Positions 45,521-58,800 of a stretch of DNA of 64,000 bases are shown here, one piece after another. A model generated the notes under the pieces. That model was not told the origin of the DNA, did not search any database, and saw nothing but the letters and a program-made list of their open reading frames with translations. The stretch's first letter is position 1, and each line of letters begins with the position of its first letter. Source of the DNA: Myrica gale (taxonomy: Eukaryota; Streptophyta; Magnoliopsida; Fagales; Myricaceae); contig OZ005618.1 of assembly GCA_963930655.1 (NCBI GenBank), positions 4,424,001 through 4,488,000 on the forward strand, written 5' to 3'. The translations under genes were made by a program, and so were the position numbers.

Positions 45521-47640
45521 ATGGATCCGTTTACTTCTTCTTCTACTCCTTCGGTTGACTCACCGACACCACGCCCCCAAGTAGAAGCCGATGCTTCCTC
45601 CTCTATTATTGGTGAGGAGCCAGCTCCTCAAGTTGGGGGTGGTGTTGATGTGTCAGCGCCATCTTTCCCAAAGAGGAGGAAAGTTTCTCAACCGTCTCCC
45701 ATGTGGGATCATTTCACAAGGGACGAAAAAGTGACTGATCGAAAGAAGTCAATGGCAAAATATAACTATTGTAATCACGTGGTTTGGGTTCACCACACCC
45801 GTCAAGGGACCTCCGGTATGAGGTATCACTTAAATGGTTGTTTAGCCTATCAGCGGAAGCAAAGTAAGTTGGACTTCTCTCAATCGAAGTTCACTCATGA
45901 TGCTTCTTCAAAATATGTGAAGGGGGTTGTGGTGGGGGAGATGAAGATAGATAGATATGATGAGAAGAAAGTTATAAGAGTCATCACTCGATTCATAATC
46001 GTCGATGAGTTGTCATTTAGGGTGGTGAGCAAGAATGTGCTCAAAGATATGATTCATGAACTTAAGCGCCGATTTATGATGCCTTCTCGATACACAATGA
46101 TGAAAGATTGTATGAGTCTTAATCTGGATGAGAAGAATAAGTTGAGGAATATCATTTTGGGAATGCGTCCTAGGATTTGTTATACAACCGACACATTGAC
46201 TTCTGTTCAAAATATGAACTATATGTCTGTGACTAACCATTTTATTGATTCTAAATTTGTGTTGCACAAAAGGATCCTTGGATTTCGTAATGTCGTAGAT
46301 CATAGAGGGGTTACAATTGCAACATAATTGGAGGATTGCGAGCATAAGTGGGGGATCGATAAGGTTCTTGCGATCACAATGGATAATGCATCATTTAATA
46401 ATGTTGCAATTGATCATTTTAAAAGGAGACGAGTGACACTTGCTGGTAGTAGGGTGGGGTAATTGTTTATGGGTATGAATTTACACACATAAGGTGTTGT
46501 GCACATATCTTAAACTTGATTGTGCAATACGGTTTGAAAGAATGAGATTATTTGGTGGTTAAGGTTAGAAATTGTGTGAAGTATGTTAAGTCATCCCCTC
46601 AACAGTTGGATTATTTTAGAAGTTGTGTGAGTAAGAGGTCGCTTCCTACAGATGGATTATTGCAACTTGATGTACCTACAAGGTGAAAATTCGACGTATA
46701 TTATGCTGGAGTTTGCAGCGAAGTATGAAGATGTTTTTAGTGATATGTTGGCTTTCGATGATATGTTGGAGTTTTTGGATTTCTTAATTGATGACGGGCA
46801 TTAGAAGAAGGGGTTAGAGCTTCTAACTACATAGGATTGGGTGCGTGTGAGACATTTTATAAGCTTTTTGAAGTTGTTTTATGATGTCACAATGAAGATA
46901 TTTGCTTCGAAGAATGTTACTGCAAACCTTTTTTGTACACAGTTGACTTTGATTCACAACCAGTTGAAGGAATTTGCTCAAAGTGAGGATGCATCGATGG
47001 TGGATATGGCGAAGAGGATGCAAGTAAAATATGATAAATATTGTGGTAATCTGGAAGATGTAAATATACTATTGTTTGTGGCAGCAACACTTGATCTCTA
47101 ATTGAAGTTGGGTTGGTTGAGTTTTTGGTTCTCTAAGACATTGGGCAAGGAGGAGGGTCGGACGATGAGTGATTTGGTTAGAGGTACATTGTATCGATTG
47201 TTTATGGAGTACAATGTTGTTTTTGGTTATAATAATAGTTCAAGGCGTCAAAGGACATCAAGTAAAGCTGGTGGTCCTAGTTCTGGTACAAATGGTACAG
47301 AAGAACGCATGTAGAATGCATATATGTCTTTCATGAAGAAGGATGATGTCAGACAAACCACGTTTGAGGTGGATAGATATCTGATGGAGCCTCATCAACT
47401 TAATATCGAGAATTTTGATATTCTGGCTTGATGGAAAGTGAATCAATTTAAGTTCACTATACTTGCTCGGATTGCTCGAGATGTACTTGTCATCCCCATT
47501 ACAACTGTGTCATCTAAGTCGGTCTTCAGCATAAGGGGACGTGTATTGGATGCTTTTTGAAGCTCTCTGTCTCCGAAAAAAGGTGAAAGGTCTTATATGT
47601 GCTCAGATTTGGTTGTAATCTATGGACATTCATGAAGATG
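45521..47640 (+). pseudogene. hAT transposase (BED zinc finger, RICESLEEPER-like), broken
   Basis: After an acceptor-like TTTTCTCAG an ATG at 45521 opens 268 codons. The N-terminus is Ser/Pro-rich, then a BED-finger segment (MWDHFTRDEK, YNYCNH, GTSGMRYHLNGC) in which the first zinc Cys has become Tyr. The frame stops at 46325-46327, just before MDNASFNN of the RNase-H-like core. Further stops and shifts break the rest (e.g. near 46460, 46540). The C-terminal dimerisation region is still visible at about 47440-47570 (ARIARDVLVIPITTVSSKS, then FSIRGRVLDAF). It cannot produce an active transposase. Confidence 0.8.
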
Positions 47641-48890
47641 CTGAACGTGAACCTGAAATTGGTGATAAAACATAATATTTGGAAAGTTATAATGTGTAAA
47701 AAATGTAATGCTTTCTTTGTTTAGTATATTTTAATTGTTACATGTTTTTTTTTAAATTGTTCTTTTTTTCTAAACAATCTTTGTTTCCATACATGACTAA
47801 TAACCATACACAACTGATATTTATTATCTCGGTCTCAAACACGGATAACGTGACTCTTAACGTGGACAATTAGAGAGAGATATTGTTTTTCATTTTAATT
47901 GTTACAATATAAGTATTAGAGTATAGATTATATTATTCTATAGTTTAGACTTTAGGTGTAAGTATATTATTTTTTGCTTTCGAGGAAAATGCTCATAATA
48001 TTAGATTAATAATTGTTAGACTTAGAATCTTAGATAATGAGATTGATTCGTAATTAGTAATTTAGATTTTGGGGGTGTGTTATATTTTGTTCTTTATTTA
48101 CTATGAGTATGCAATAAACATAAACAATTATTTTTTGGATATAGATTTTTTTTAATGATAGACATGGTATTGTTCTTTATGTAATGTTTTTTTTTCTAAA
48201 CACTTTTTGTTGTGCACATATTTCATAATTTTCATTTTTTGTAAAGTTGATCATTTTGATATGGTGACGTTTCATTATTTTGGAAAAATGGAAAGTAATC
48301 AATTAGGTGTTATGTTATGCATTAGTTAAAATTTAAATTAGTTTAGTCATTAGTGACCAATCTTTTGTAGTTGGTCATTAAATATTATGAGAATAAATAA
48401 AAAGGTCATACAAAACTAACACTATCATAACCATATGATAGTGATGTTTTGATTAAATGACCAACATTTTATTTCATTTAATTCAACTATCAAATTTGTA
48501 ATATTTGTAGATTGTTTTAGAATGTAATTTTGTATTATTTTTTAGATTTTATTTATATATTATTTGTAATTTGTAAATTTGTTATTTATAATTTTGTATC
48601 ATTTTTATTTCATTAATGTATGCATGTGATTTATTAATTTAATACAATTTTTAATTATAGAATTGTAATATGTAAATGAATGAAAAAGTATTGGATCCAA
48701 CATCCATCTAAATTTTGGATCCAACATCCATTTTTAAAAACCAAATTGTGAAATAACAAATAAGGCTAAAAAAGTAAACCCAAAAAATTAATATTTGGGC
48801 CCAAAAAGGGCCCAAAATCAGCCCATATATCACTGTCAGAATTCTGGCAGCTGCCGGACCGGAACTGGATGCCAAAATAGGCATCTAGTT

Positions 48891-49812
48891 ATTACTATTC
48901 AAGTCAGTAATTACTTTTTGATGAAGTCAATTTAACGAGCTGATCACAAGAGTCTATTGGGCCAAAAGTTCGAGGGAGCTAGACCTGAAGTCTAGTGCTA
49001 GAGACGGGTTAAAAGATCCAAAATCCAATTCCTTCCTCCTGCAAGCAAAATAACACACAAGAACTTAGAATTCTCCCCGTAGGAGGATTTCTTTGATGTC
49101 ATCGTCAGCCATCATCATCTCTTTCTCTTTTCCGTTCTTATTTATACTGAGAGAGTTTTAGAGAGTGAGAGAACTGTGTACCTTTTTCTCCTTATCTTCT
49201 TCTTATATCCCTCTCCGTTGTTTGGGCACTAGTCTCCCTTTGGGCTTTTTGCCTTATTATCCCTCTGGCCCATATTACTATTTTTTTATGTTATCTCTCA
49301 TCCAATATTTAATGAAGGCTGGCATTATCAAAGTTGGTCTCCACAGAATGATCGGAGACCTTTTATCTTTCTTCTTTATCTTATCTGACAATAACAGAGA
49401 ATAATCATAATTTATTACGTCAGTTTATTTACCCAATAAAGTGTGAACATCAATTTTCTTTATGAACCTCCAATCATCGGTTTACACACATCATATCGAG
49501 TGGGCTACTCCTTCTACCGCTTATTTCTTATGGAACTTTATAGCAAGGAAAACTTCTCCTCCATCACTTTCTATTAAACTGGTTTACGTTATAAACAGCT
49601 TTAGATTAAGAACCGAGCCTTTAATATATTTTTCAATTACGGGGCAAGCTCCGACCCAACTTGCGCCCCGACGACCCGGTTCTAAGCTGCGATGCTGCAG
49701 CAAAAGCCATGACACTATCACTGCACAAAAGGTAGTGCCGAGTCTAGTCCTCTCTACGTTTCGCATTCGGAACGAGTGAAACCGCCATGCCTCAAACTCC
49801 TCCTCCGCTAGA
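48891..49812. other. 5' flank of the helicase gene
   Basis: No exon is recognised before the first helicase ATG. In-frame stop TGA just upstream (about 49777) limits the start to 49813. The sequence becomes GC-richer from about 49640, which suggests a promoter/leader region. Confidence 0.5.
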
Positions 49813-52800
49813 ATGCATAAGTCGAAGCCAGTAGCGGGCTTCCTACTCTGCTGCTCCAAGTCAATCTCCACCAATCAGAGCGCCCTTTCTAGTCCACACG
49901 GGGGCGGCCACTTCCGCGGTCCTTTGCTTCGTCTCCTCCTACTACTTCCTTCTTCTTCCTCTCCTTCTCCTCCTGCTACGTCTAATTTGAGATTTTCCGT
50001 TACCAAGCGTGGTCTCTGCGGGTACGCGGCGGAGCAGTTCTCCGACGATGAGTACGAATGCGATTTCGAAAACAGTAAGGTAGGTTTCGTTTAATTTGTT
50101 TTTAATTTCAAAATTCAGATTATATAATCTTCTTCTGGTTGTTCTCTTTTTGGCTTCTCATGCAGGCCGTTTTGATAGACGTCTCATTTTTACCTATTCT
50201 CTAATGTTTTGGCGGATAAACAACAGTGTCCATGAGTATTTCGAGTAATGTTCCCGTTTGGTTCCGAGAAAGGGTGGAACAAATGGAATATGGAAATCTG
50301 TTTCGTTTGTGTTTTATAGGCATCAGATAGCTAGTTTTTGCTCAACTGAGGCTACAGAAATGGTTACTTGTGTTTTTTTGTTATTAGTACAATCGTAATT
50401 TTCTTTTCTGAGGAAACCGAAGCAACTTATTCATCCAATAAGCTAAAGGAATCTGCATTTCTCGGTTCTGTATTCTCTAGTGGCTCGCATGGGAAAGAGT
50501 AATTCAAGCCTGGAGTCTTTTTTGTTATTTTCTTTTGTGGAAAATTAAAACTGCAGCTCAATTTAGCGAATTGGTTATGCCACGCTTGCTTAACCGACGA
50601 ACCTTTTTTTTCTTCTTCGCTTTAGAAAATGAAACTTAATGGCGCTCGGAATCTTAATTTTGTACCTTTCCCACATTGGATATTTGAGAATCTGCTATAG
50701 AATGGTTGATTTGCGGTTCTTTTGCACAGTAGGTATGAAGGGAAACTCAGGCTGGAAATTTTCACAATTTTTTGTGAAGTTTTCTGTGACTTTGAGATAC
50801 ATATGGTTTTTGAATTTTTCTTTGGAAAATGAACACATAATTTCCTCAGAAGCATGTGTCTAATTATTATTTGGTGTCTATAAGATGTTTCTGTACTTTT
50901 AAAATTTTTACAACTTGATGATGTGCGTAGTTTTATGCTAGAATCTTGCTTATGTGCCTCCTAAACAATGTGCTGTATAAATTTTTGCTAATATAAATTA
51001 TATAATGTACAATTGCTTAGTCACCTATTGCATTCTTACTTATTTTCACCACCTCTCTATCTGAGTTCAAGGTTATTATATATGGTGATTAGTTGTTCTT
51101 AGACAATTTATTGAGTGCAGACATCATCTTCAGTGGCCAACATCGATGAGTGGAAATGGAAACTAAGCCTGCTACTACGTAATGAAAAGGAAGAAGAGAT
51201 TATATCGAGAGATAAGAGAGATAGGAGAGACTATGAGCAGATCTCTAACCTTGCCAAAAGAATGGGACTCTACAGGTAGGGAAGCAATAAAGATTTAATG
51301 GTTTGGTCCAGATATGGTTCACTTCACACATTGTTCATTGCATGTAGTGAACTGTATGGAAAAGTGGTTGTTGCAAGCAAAGTTCCTCTTCCTAACTACA
51401 GGCCAGATTTGGATGATAAGCGGCCACAGAGGGAGGTAACAACTTCTGCTGGCTCTTGAGAAGCATTTATCTATAGTACTACTAGGAGCGATGTTGTAGA
51501 CATGGAAACTCTGTTGCTTAATTTTTGTAGGTGGTAATCCCACTAAGCTTGCAAAGGAGGGTCGAAGGTTTACTGCAGGAACACCTTGATCGAGGCCAGT
51601 TAAGTCCTGAAACGGTCACAGATGGCTCGGTTGATACTAATTCAAATGACAAGGTTGAAGATGTGAATCTAGATGAGAATGCAGATTCCTTCCTAGATGA
51701 CTCGGTTATGGAAAAGGTTCTCCAGAGGAGGAGCTTGCGAATGCGCAATATGCAAAGAGCTTGGCAGGTATAATTTGCTAACCTGTGCTCCGTGCCATCT
51801 AAAAGTCTGTGTTTGGTGTCATCTTAACTCCTTGGTAGGAGAACTCATGGGTTTTTTCTGTTTTTCATGGAGTTTTTGAGCCCCACGCAGGGTAGAGTGG
51901 GGTGAGTCTGGGCCTAGTGGGGATAAATTACCAAGGGAAAGGGTAGGAAAATTAAGATAATGCTTACAGAAGGAACCTGAGTTGAAAAGAACTATGAACC
52001 TTTCTATTTTTATGCTATTGCAGGGCTCCTAATGGAGCCTAAAGCATTAGTTCGTGGTAAATTTGACAATTTCTTCCAACTCCATTTCCCAGTAGCCTGA
52101 ATTTGGTTTCCTATTGTCCGTTTCTATCGCTGATTGCAGATTTTGAGCAAATTGAAGTCTTCAAATTCCCCTAATGCTCCAATCTTCTACCTAACTATGT
52201 GAACCATGATCATACTAGCATAACTATGTGGGGCATGCGGATGCTAGTTTCAGTACTTCTGTAGTAAGGAAGATTGCTGAAACTTTTTAATCAGAGGTGT
52301 TAAGCCATGGTGAATCTTAAGCAGGTTATCTGGATACATTTAGACATGATATGGTCATGTCTATTGTAAAAATTGAATATCCCGGTTATATTCATCCCTG
52401 TTGATGATAACAGATGGAACGATTTCCATGCACCAAGATTTCTGATAGTTTAACTGATCACTTTTTTAATTTTTCAATGGAAGTGAAAATGATTTAAGCA
52501 ACGTAAATAGCAACACTTGTTCGTGTTGGCATTTGTGGAACCGCATAGAACGGAGTTCCCTGTAGGTTTGAAGCTAAAACTCGAGATTGATTACATCCAT
52601 CTGAATCTTGGAGAAGGCCATGCGCTGGATGTTCTTCTCTTGAGGTGGAAGCTTGTGTTGGCTTTCATTGCAATGGATGCTGTTGTGTTTTTGCGTAATT
52701 GTGATGCTTTGTGTCCTTTTGGACCAGCTCTGCATTGTTGTACTGTGGAGGCTGCTTAAATCTTTTGTTGTCAAATAGTAAGTAGTGGCAGTGATTTGGT

Positions 52801-55800
52801 TATTACTTTGTTCTGTTTTCTAGACTTGTTGCCTTCAAATCTACAGGAATCACCTGAAGGCAAGAAGATGCTGGACTTCCGGAGTTCTCTACCAGTATTC
52901 AGGGAGAAAGAAAGGCTACTCCAAGCAATAGCCCAAAATCAGGTCTGACCATCAAAATTTTAGCATCATCTTCAGCTACGTATTGTGTGTGCTCATTCTG
53001 TGAATACCTGCTTAACCTTTCTCATTTATCATCACACACATGTTAGAGGTGGGAGACGAATCAACTAAATTTGGTATTTTCAGAGATCTAGTTAATGAAA
53101 TGTAGCACCCTTGCTTTAATTGTAGTTGGGGCTAGATTCAATTTCAGTGGCTAACATTTGCTTTGGCGAGTTATATGATCTAGGACATGTTTGTTTGCCA
53201 AAAAATTTGGGGGCCCAAAATTTCCAACAAAACAAACATACTTCAAAATTTCCAACTTTTACCCATACACTTCAAACTTTTCACAAACCCCAATAAACTT
53301 CAACATTCAAAAGATTCCCAAAATTTTGGGAATATTCCCCAAAATTTCGGTAAACAAACATTACCCTAGTTCTTCATTTCTAATTCTGGCAATGCTTAGG
53401 CTCTTTCCATGTTGCCTTGTAGCATCTATAGTTTTATGTTTGGATGCACCACTGTGGATGTTTTAAAAAAAAATATGGCATATAAGTTGGGATTTTTCTA
53501 CTCTTTGTAGTTAGGTGAGGAGAGGAAGACAAATTGTGTTGGAAGGAATCTAAGGATGAGGTTTTTTTGGTGAGATCTATGTATCCTTGGAAAGGTGTGT
53601 GGAGAACGAAATGTCCTTTGAGGGTCTCTTTCTTTGTCTGGGAGGCTTCGCATGGGAGGATCCTTACAACTGATAATCTTAGGAGAAGGGGAGTGTATAT
53701 CGCTGATTTGTGTTATTTTTGTCGGTGTGACGGAGAATCAGTTGACCATTTGCTTCTTCATTGTTCTGTTTCGCGTGGGCTTTGGAACCATGTTCTCAGT
53801 CTGGTCAATTACTGTTGGGTGATGCCTGAGAAAGTGATGAATGTGCTGTGGAGTTGGGAAAGAAAGTTCACTAACCCATTCGCCAAGTCTATTTGGAGAT
53901 TGATTCCCGCCTGTATTTGGTGGAGCCTTTGGAGGGAGTGGAACACTAGATGTTTTGATAGTTGTTCTGTGTCCCTGGCCAAGTTGCAGGGTTTTATGTT
54001 ATTTTCCCTTTTCTGTTGGGCTGTGCGTTGTTTTTTGCCGCTTTGCTGATTTTGACGATTTTCTTAGTTTTCTTGCTTGTTTGTACTAGTGATTTCGGTA
54101 TAGTCCCTTGTACTGTCTTCACTTTTTAATAAGATTGGCTTGCTTATAAAAAAAAAGGTGTGGTTTTCTTAGTATGTATAACCTTGTTGGGTATCATATA
54201 TTCTCATTGCTGTAGAATCAATCACTTCTTCGGTATCATAGCTGCACTTGATGTAAAGTTGTTAAAGAGTTTGCTGCAATCTATTCATATTTCCTACCAA
54301 AATTCTAACCAAGTTGTTACAATGATAGGTGATTGTAATATCTGGGGAAACTGGATGTGGTAAGACGACTCAGCTTCCGCAATACATTATAGAATCAGAA
54401 ATAGAATCTGGTCGTGGAGCATTCTGCAGCATAATTTGTACTCAGCCTCGAAGAATATCTGCCATGTCTGTTGGAGAAAGAGTGTCTGCAGAGAGAGGAG
54501 AAACTCTTGGTGAAACGGTGAGCCTCGTCTCCCTGAAAACATCTGCATAAACAGATGCAAGCATCTTTAAATATATTTTATGGTTGGAATTTTTTTTTTC
54601 TTTTTATCTTGCTGGTGTACCACAACAGAGTTTTTTTGGTAGGTTGGCTATAAAGTTCGATTAGAGGGAATGAAAGGAAAAAACACCCATCTGCTTTTTT
54701 GTACCAGTGGTATTTTACTGCGGCGGCTCCTGAGTGATCGCAACCTGAATGGTGTAACCCATGTTTTCGTTGATGAAATTCATGAGCGAGGCATGAATGA
54801 AGGTGCATTTCCTTTTTCCTGAAATTTCTGATTTAGAAACATCTGAATATAATCTTACTCATGCTATATTTGCTTTTCAGACTTCCTATTAATTGTGTTG
54901 AAGGATCTTCTTCCCCGCCGGCGGGATTTGCGATTGGTCTTAATGAGTGCCACTCTGAATGCTGAACTATTTTCCAGTTATTTTGGAGGAGCGCCGACAA
55001 TTCACATTCCTGTAAGCTGTACTTTTAGCTCATTCACACTGTACTTTGCTTGGTCTTCTTTCATGATTTCCTTAGTTTTCTTGAGTAAAGGAGAAACTAC
55101 TTAGTCAAGTATAAACTGCTAGAACAAAATAGAAGAGGACTTCAAAACATAAAATAAAAATCATGGGTCTCCGGTAAAGTTAATTCCAACAAATATGGAT
55201 ATTATCTGATTCGTGAAGATGGAAGCTGGTAATTTCCATGGGAAATTCATATGTTACTGCTTGTGATTAGAGATTAGATTGAAGTTGTCCTTTTAGATTA
55301 GTTTGAATTCTAGCCATGGTTTTTTCCCGGTGCTTTCGAGTTGAAGCCAAGAATTTCGAGGTGTCTGTCTGTGATAGTGGAGTCATAAGGTGGACGGAAT
55401 GGAGTCGCAAATCTCGCGGAGCTATCTCGCTTGGGAGATACGGTGTTGTCTGGGTGGCCAACTTAGCCTCCAAGTTGTTGGATGCAGATGGCGATAATGA
55501 CTTTGTTATGAAGTTCAATGAAGGTTCGCGGGGTTTTCTAGCTCAACGTTGCCAGAATCAGGCAGGAATGTATGTGGCTGTGGTCGAATATGGTGAGCGG
55601 AGTAGAAGAGGAGTGATTATGATTCCGGAAGGCAGGGGAGGGACTGGGTGGAAGGCTTTGGGGGACTGTTTCCAGGAGGTGGTTGATCACCTTGGGAGGA
55701 CCAGAAATGGTCGTGTCACGATCGGAGATGGTGTCTCGTTTGTTGATGCCGTGAAAGGAGGGCCTTCGCCAAATCTTTCAGGCCCTCTTTTCTCGCGTTC

Positions 55801-58800
55801 TGTCGTCTCTGCTACTGGCGGCAAATTGTGGGCGCGTGCTGAGAAGATGAAGAGCTGTGCAGACCAGGCGACTACATTGTCGATTTCCAATTTCTCGGCA
55901 ATTAATGCTAAGGTGGGAGAAACTGACAAGGGGGTTTTATTTGTCTACTGCATCTTCGGGAGAGGCTTCAGGGCCTGAGAAATGAGCTGGATAGGCTTCT
56001 TGGATCGCTGGGCTACGTGGGCGATATGGGCCTTGAGAGGGAGGGCTTTGGTTGTGCTGATTGCAGTATGGTGGCCCACGGAGATGGTTGTGCTGGGGGG
56101 TGCCACAACTTCTTCATATGGTGAATGGGACGAGTGGGCTTGGGCCTGGGTCGAGAGTTGAGGCGAGTTTGAAGGGGAAGGCTGGGCTGGTAAACGGGTC
56201 GGGTGGCCCGGTTCTCGATGGGTCTGAGATCCCGCAAGCCTCGAAGGTCTTCGTGGACTCCCAGCTCTTGTCGACATTGGCCGAGCTTCGGCGGTATTCC
56301 ACCAGGCTCCTTATCTGGAGCTTAGACTTGACCCTCGGCCAGTGGTGATGGGGGCGACTTCGTTTGGGGAGGTTGATGGCGCGACCGGCGTTTTGCCGGT
56401 GCCGGTGAAGCCTGTAGATCTTCGTATCCTTGCACCATTGAAGTCGGTGAGCTCCCCCCAGGCTGAGGGGGCTGCACAGGTGATGGTGGGGGGATCATCT
56501 GACGTTGGGACAACAGTTTTGGAGGAGTTCGTACCTGTGGACAGTACCTGTGGGAGGGCAGATGTTTCTTTAAATGCGAAGGGGGCTATAGTGTGTGTAG
56601 ATAGTGGAGCTGATGAGGTTGTGGCTGAACCGTTGGCAGTGTGTCCTCCTACGGAGGGGAAGGAGGTTTGTCATCTGGAGTTCTTCTCTTCGGATTGGGT
56701 GTTGGAAATGGTTTCGTCCTTTAAAAACATGGTTGGCCTCTCTTGTGAAGGTCATGAAAGTGAGCTATTGGAACTTTTTGCGGCTCTAGAGAAGGATAGA
56801 GAGAGGAGCGGGCTCGCGATTACTAGCAAATTTGGCAGCAAGTTCTTAAGGGAGCTAAAGGGTTGAAATCTTCAGTCAATTATGATGGGAAGAAGTTTGA
56901 GTCTAGGAAGTGTCAAAAGGGAGGGCGGGTCTCAATTAAACCTTTATGAAGTCCAGAATTTTGAGTTAGAATGTAAGGGGGTTGAATGATAGTCAAAAGC
57001 GTAGTAGGGTGAGGAATTTGTTACGGGGATGGAAGCCTGATTTAGTTTGCTTTCAGGAGACTAAGGTGAGGTTGGTTTCTAGAGCTTTCATCAGAAGTTT
57101 TTGGGGAGGGGGAGTCACTGGTGCAGTCTTGCGGCTGAAGGAGCTTCGGGTGGGATTCTGATTTTGTGGGACATGAGGATTCTTGAGATGGTGGATTTTT
57201 GTTCGGGCAGCTTTTTCACTTTCGGTGTTTTTTAAGAATGTTGAGCATGGGGACTAGTGGGCGTTTTCAGGGGTGTATGGGCCCAACATTGATTGTAGGA
57301 GAAGTGTGCTTTGAGAGGAGTTGGCGGGCATCTTTGCTTGGTGGAATATTCCGTGGTGCATTGGGGGAGACTTTAATGTTACGTGTTTTCCGAGTGAACG
57401 TTTGGGAGCCAGTGGTTTCAGGCGTGCTATGTTGGCATTTTCAGACTTTATTTCTGAAAATGCCTTGGTGGACTTGCCGATGACAGGAGGGCTATTTACG
57501 TGGTCAAATAATAGAGATGCCCAATCTTGGTCTTGAATTGACCGCTTTCTCATCAGCCCTTGTTGGGAAGCCTTGTTCCCCGAGGTTACCCAAAAGCGGC
57601 TACCACGCTTGTCAGCTGATCACTTCCCTATTCTTTTGGAAAGTGGCAGATTTGGAGGAGGAAAGAAGCCATTTCGGTTTGAGAACATGTGGCTTAAAGT
57701 TGCGGGTTTTGAGGATAAGGTCAAGGGGTGGTGGAACTCCTATGTTTTTTCGGTATCACCTAGTTTTGTGCTCGATTCTAAGTTGAAAGCCCTAAAGAAG
57801 GATCTGAAATTGTGGAATCAAGAGTCCTTTGGGGATCCGAATCTTCGTAAAAATGCGCTGATGGGTGAGTTATCTTTGCTGGATCGGTTGGATGAGCAGG
57901 GTCACCTTGATGAGGTGGGGAAAGAGAGGAAAGTGGTAGTGTCTAGGGAGTTGGATCTTCTAATGGAGATGGAGGAGACCAGTTGGAGGCAGAAATCAAG
58001 GGCTCTTTGGCTCAAAGAGGGGGACAAATGTACGAAATTCTTCCATAGGGTGGCCAACTCTAATAGAAGAAACAATACCATTTCGAGCATGGAAGTTGAG
58101 GGGGAGTTGGTGGAGGATTCAGGGAGGATTTCAGAGGACATTGTTGGCTTCTATTGCTCCTTGTATAAGGAGCCTTTTTCTTGGAGACCTCTTTTGGAGG
58201 GTTTAGAGTTTGCTTCTATTTCAGGGGCTGAAGCGGAATGGTTGGAGCAACCTTTTGATGAGGCGGAAGTTACGGGGGAGGTCAGGAGTTTAAATGGGGA
58301 TAAGGCGCCGGGCCCTGACGGGTTCTCCTTAGCTTTCTTTCAAGCTTGTTGAGAGGTGGTTAAGAGAGACATTCTTTCCAAGTTCAACGAGTTCGCTAGG
58401 GAGGGAAGATTTGTTAGAAGTATGAACGCCACTTTCATAGTTCTTATTCCGAAGAAACAGGGAGCTGTCGAGCTAAAGGACTTTCGTCCCATTAGCTTAG
58501 TGGGGAGCGTTTACAAGATTTTGGCTAAGGTGCTTGCTAATCGTTTGAAGCTTGTCTTGAATAAGATTATTTCGTCGTCCCAGAATGCCTTTGTGAAGGG
58601 TAGACAGATTTTAGATCCAGTGCTGATCGCTAACGAGTGTATTGACTCGCGGTTGAGGTCCAATGTGCCAGGTGTGCTGTGCAAATTGGATATTCAAAAG
58701 GCATATGACCATGTCAATTAGAATTTCCTTTTGTACCTACTAAAGAGATGTGGTTTCGGGGAAAGTGGTGTAGGTGGATCGAGTTTTGCATTTCTACGGT

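Larger units (their letters stand above)
43789..48890 (+). mobile_element. Decayed hAT transposon with BED-finger transposase
   Basis: The left end TAGGGGTGGGCAAAA, followed by GGTACCGGAATTTCGG, is the usual start of a large class of plant hAT elements. The interior holds a broken transposase (45521-47640). The expected complementary right end could not be found before 48890, so the right boundary is only a guess. CT-rich tracts at 44275-44575 would be in the 5' leader. The region 47640-48890 is AT-rich and empty of genes. Confidence 0.6.

Noticed and set aside
49584..49874. Minus-strand frame overlapping helicase exon 1
   Set aside because: Shadow of the GC-rich first exon; the plus strand has the DExH3-type N-terminus.
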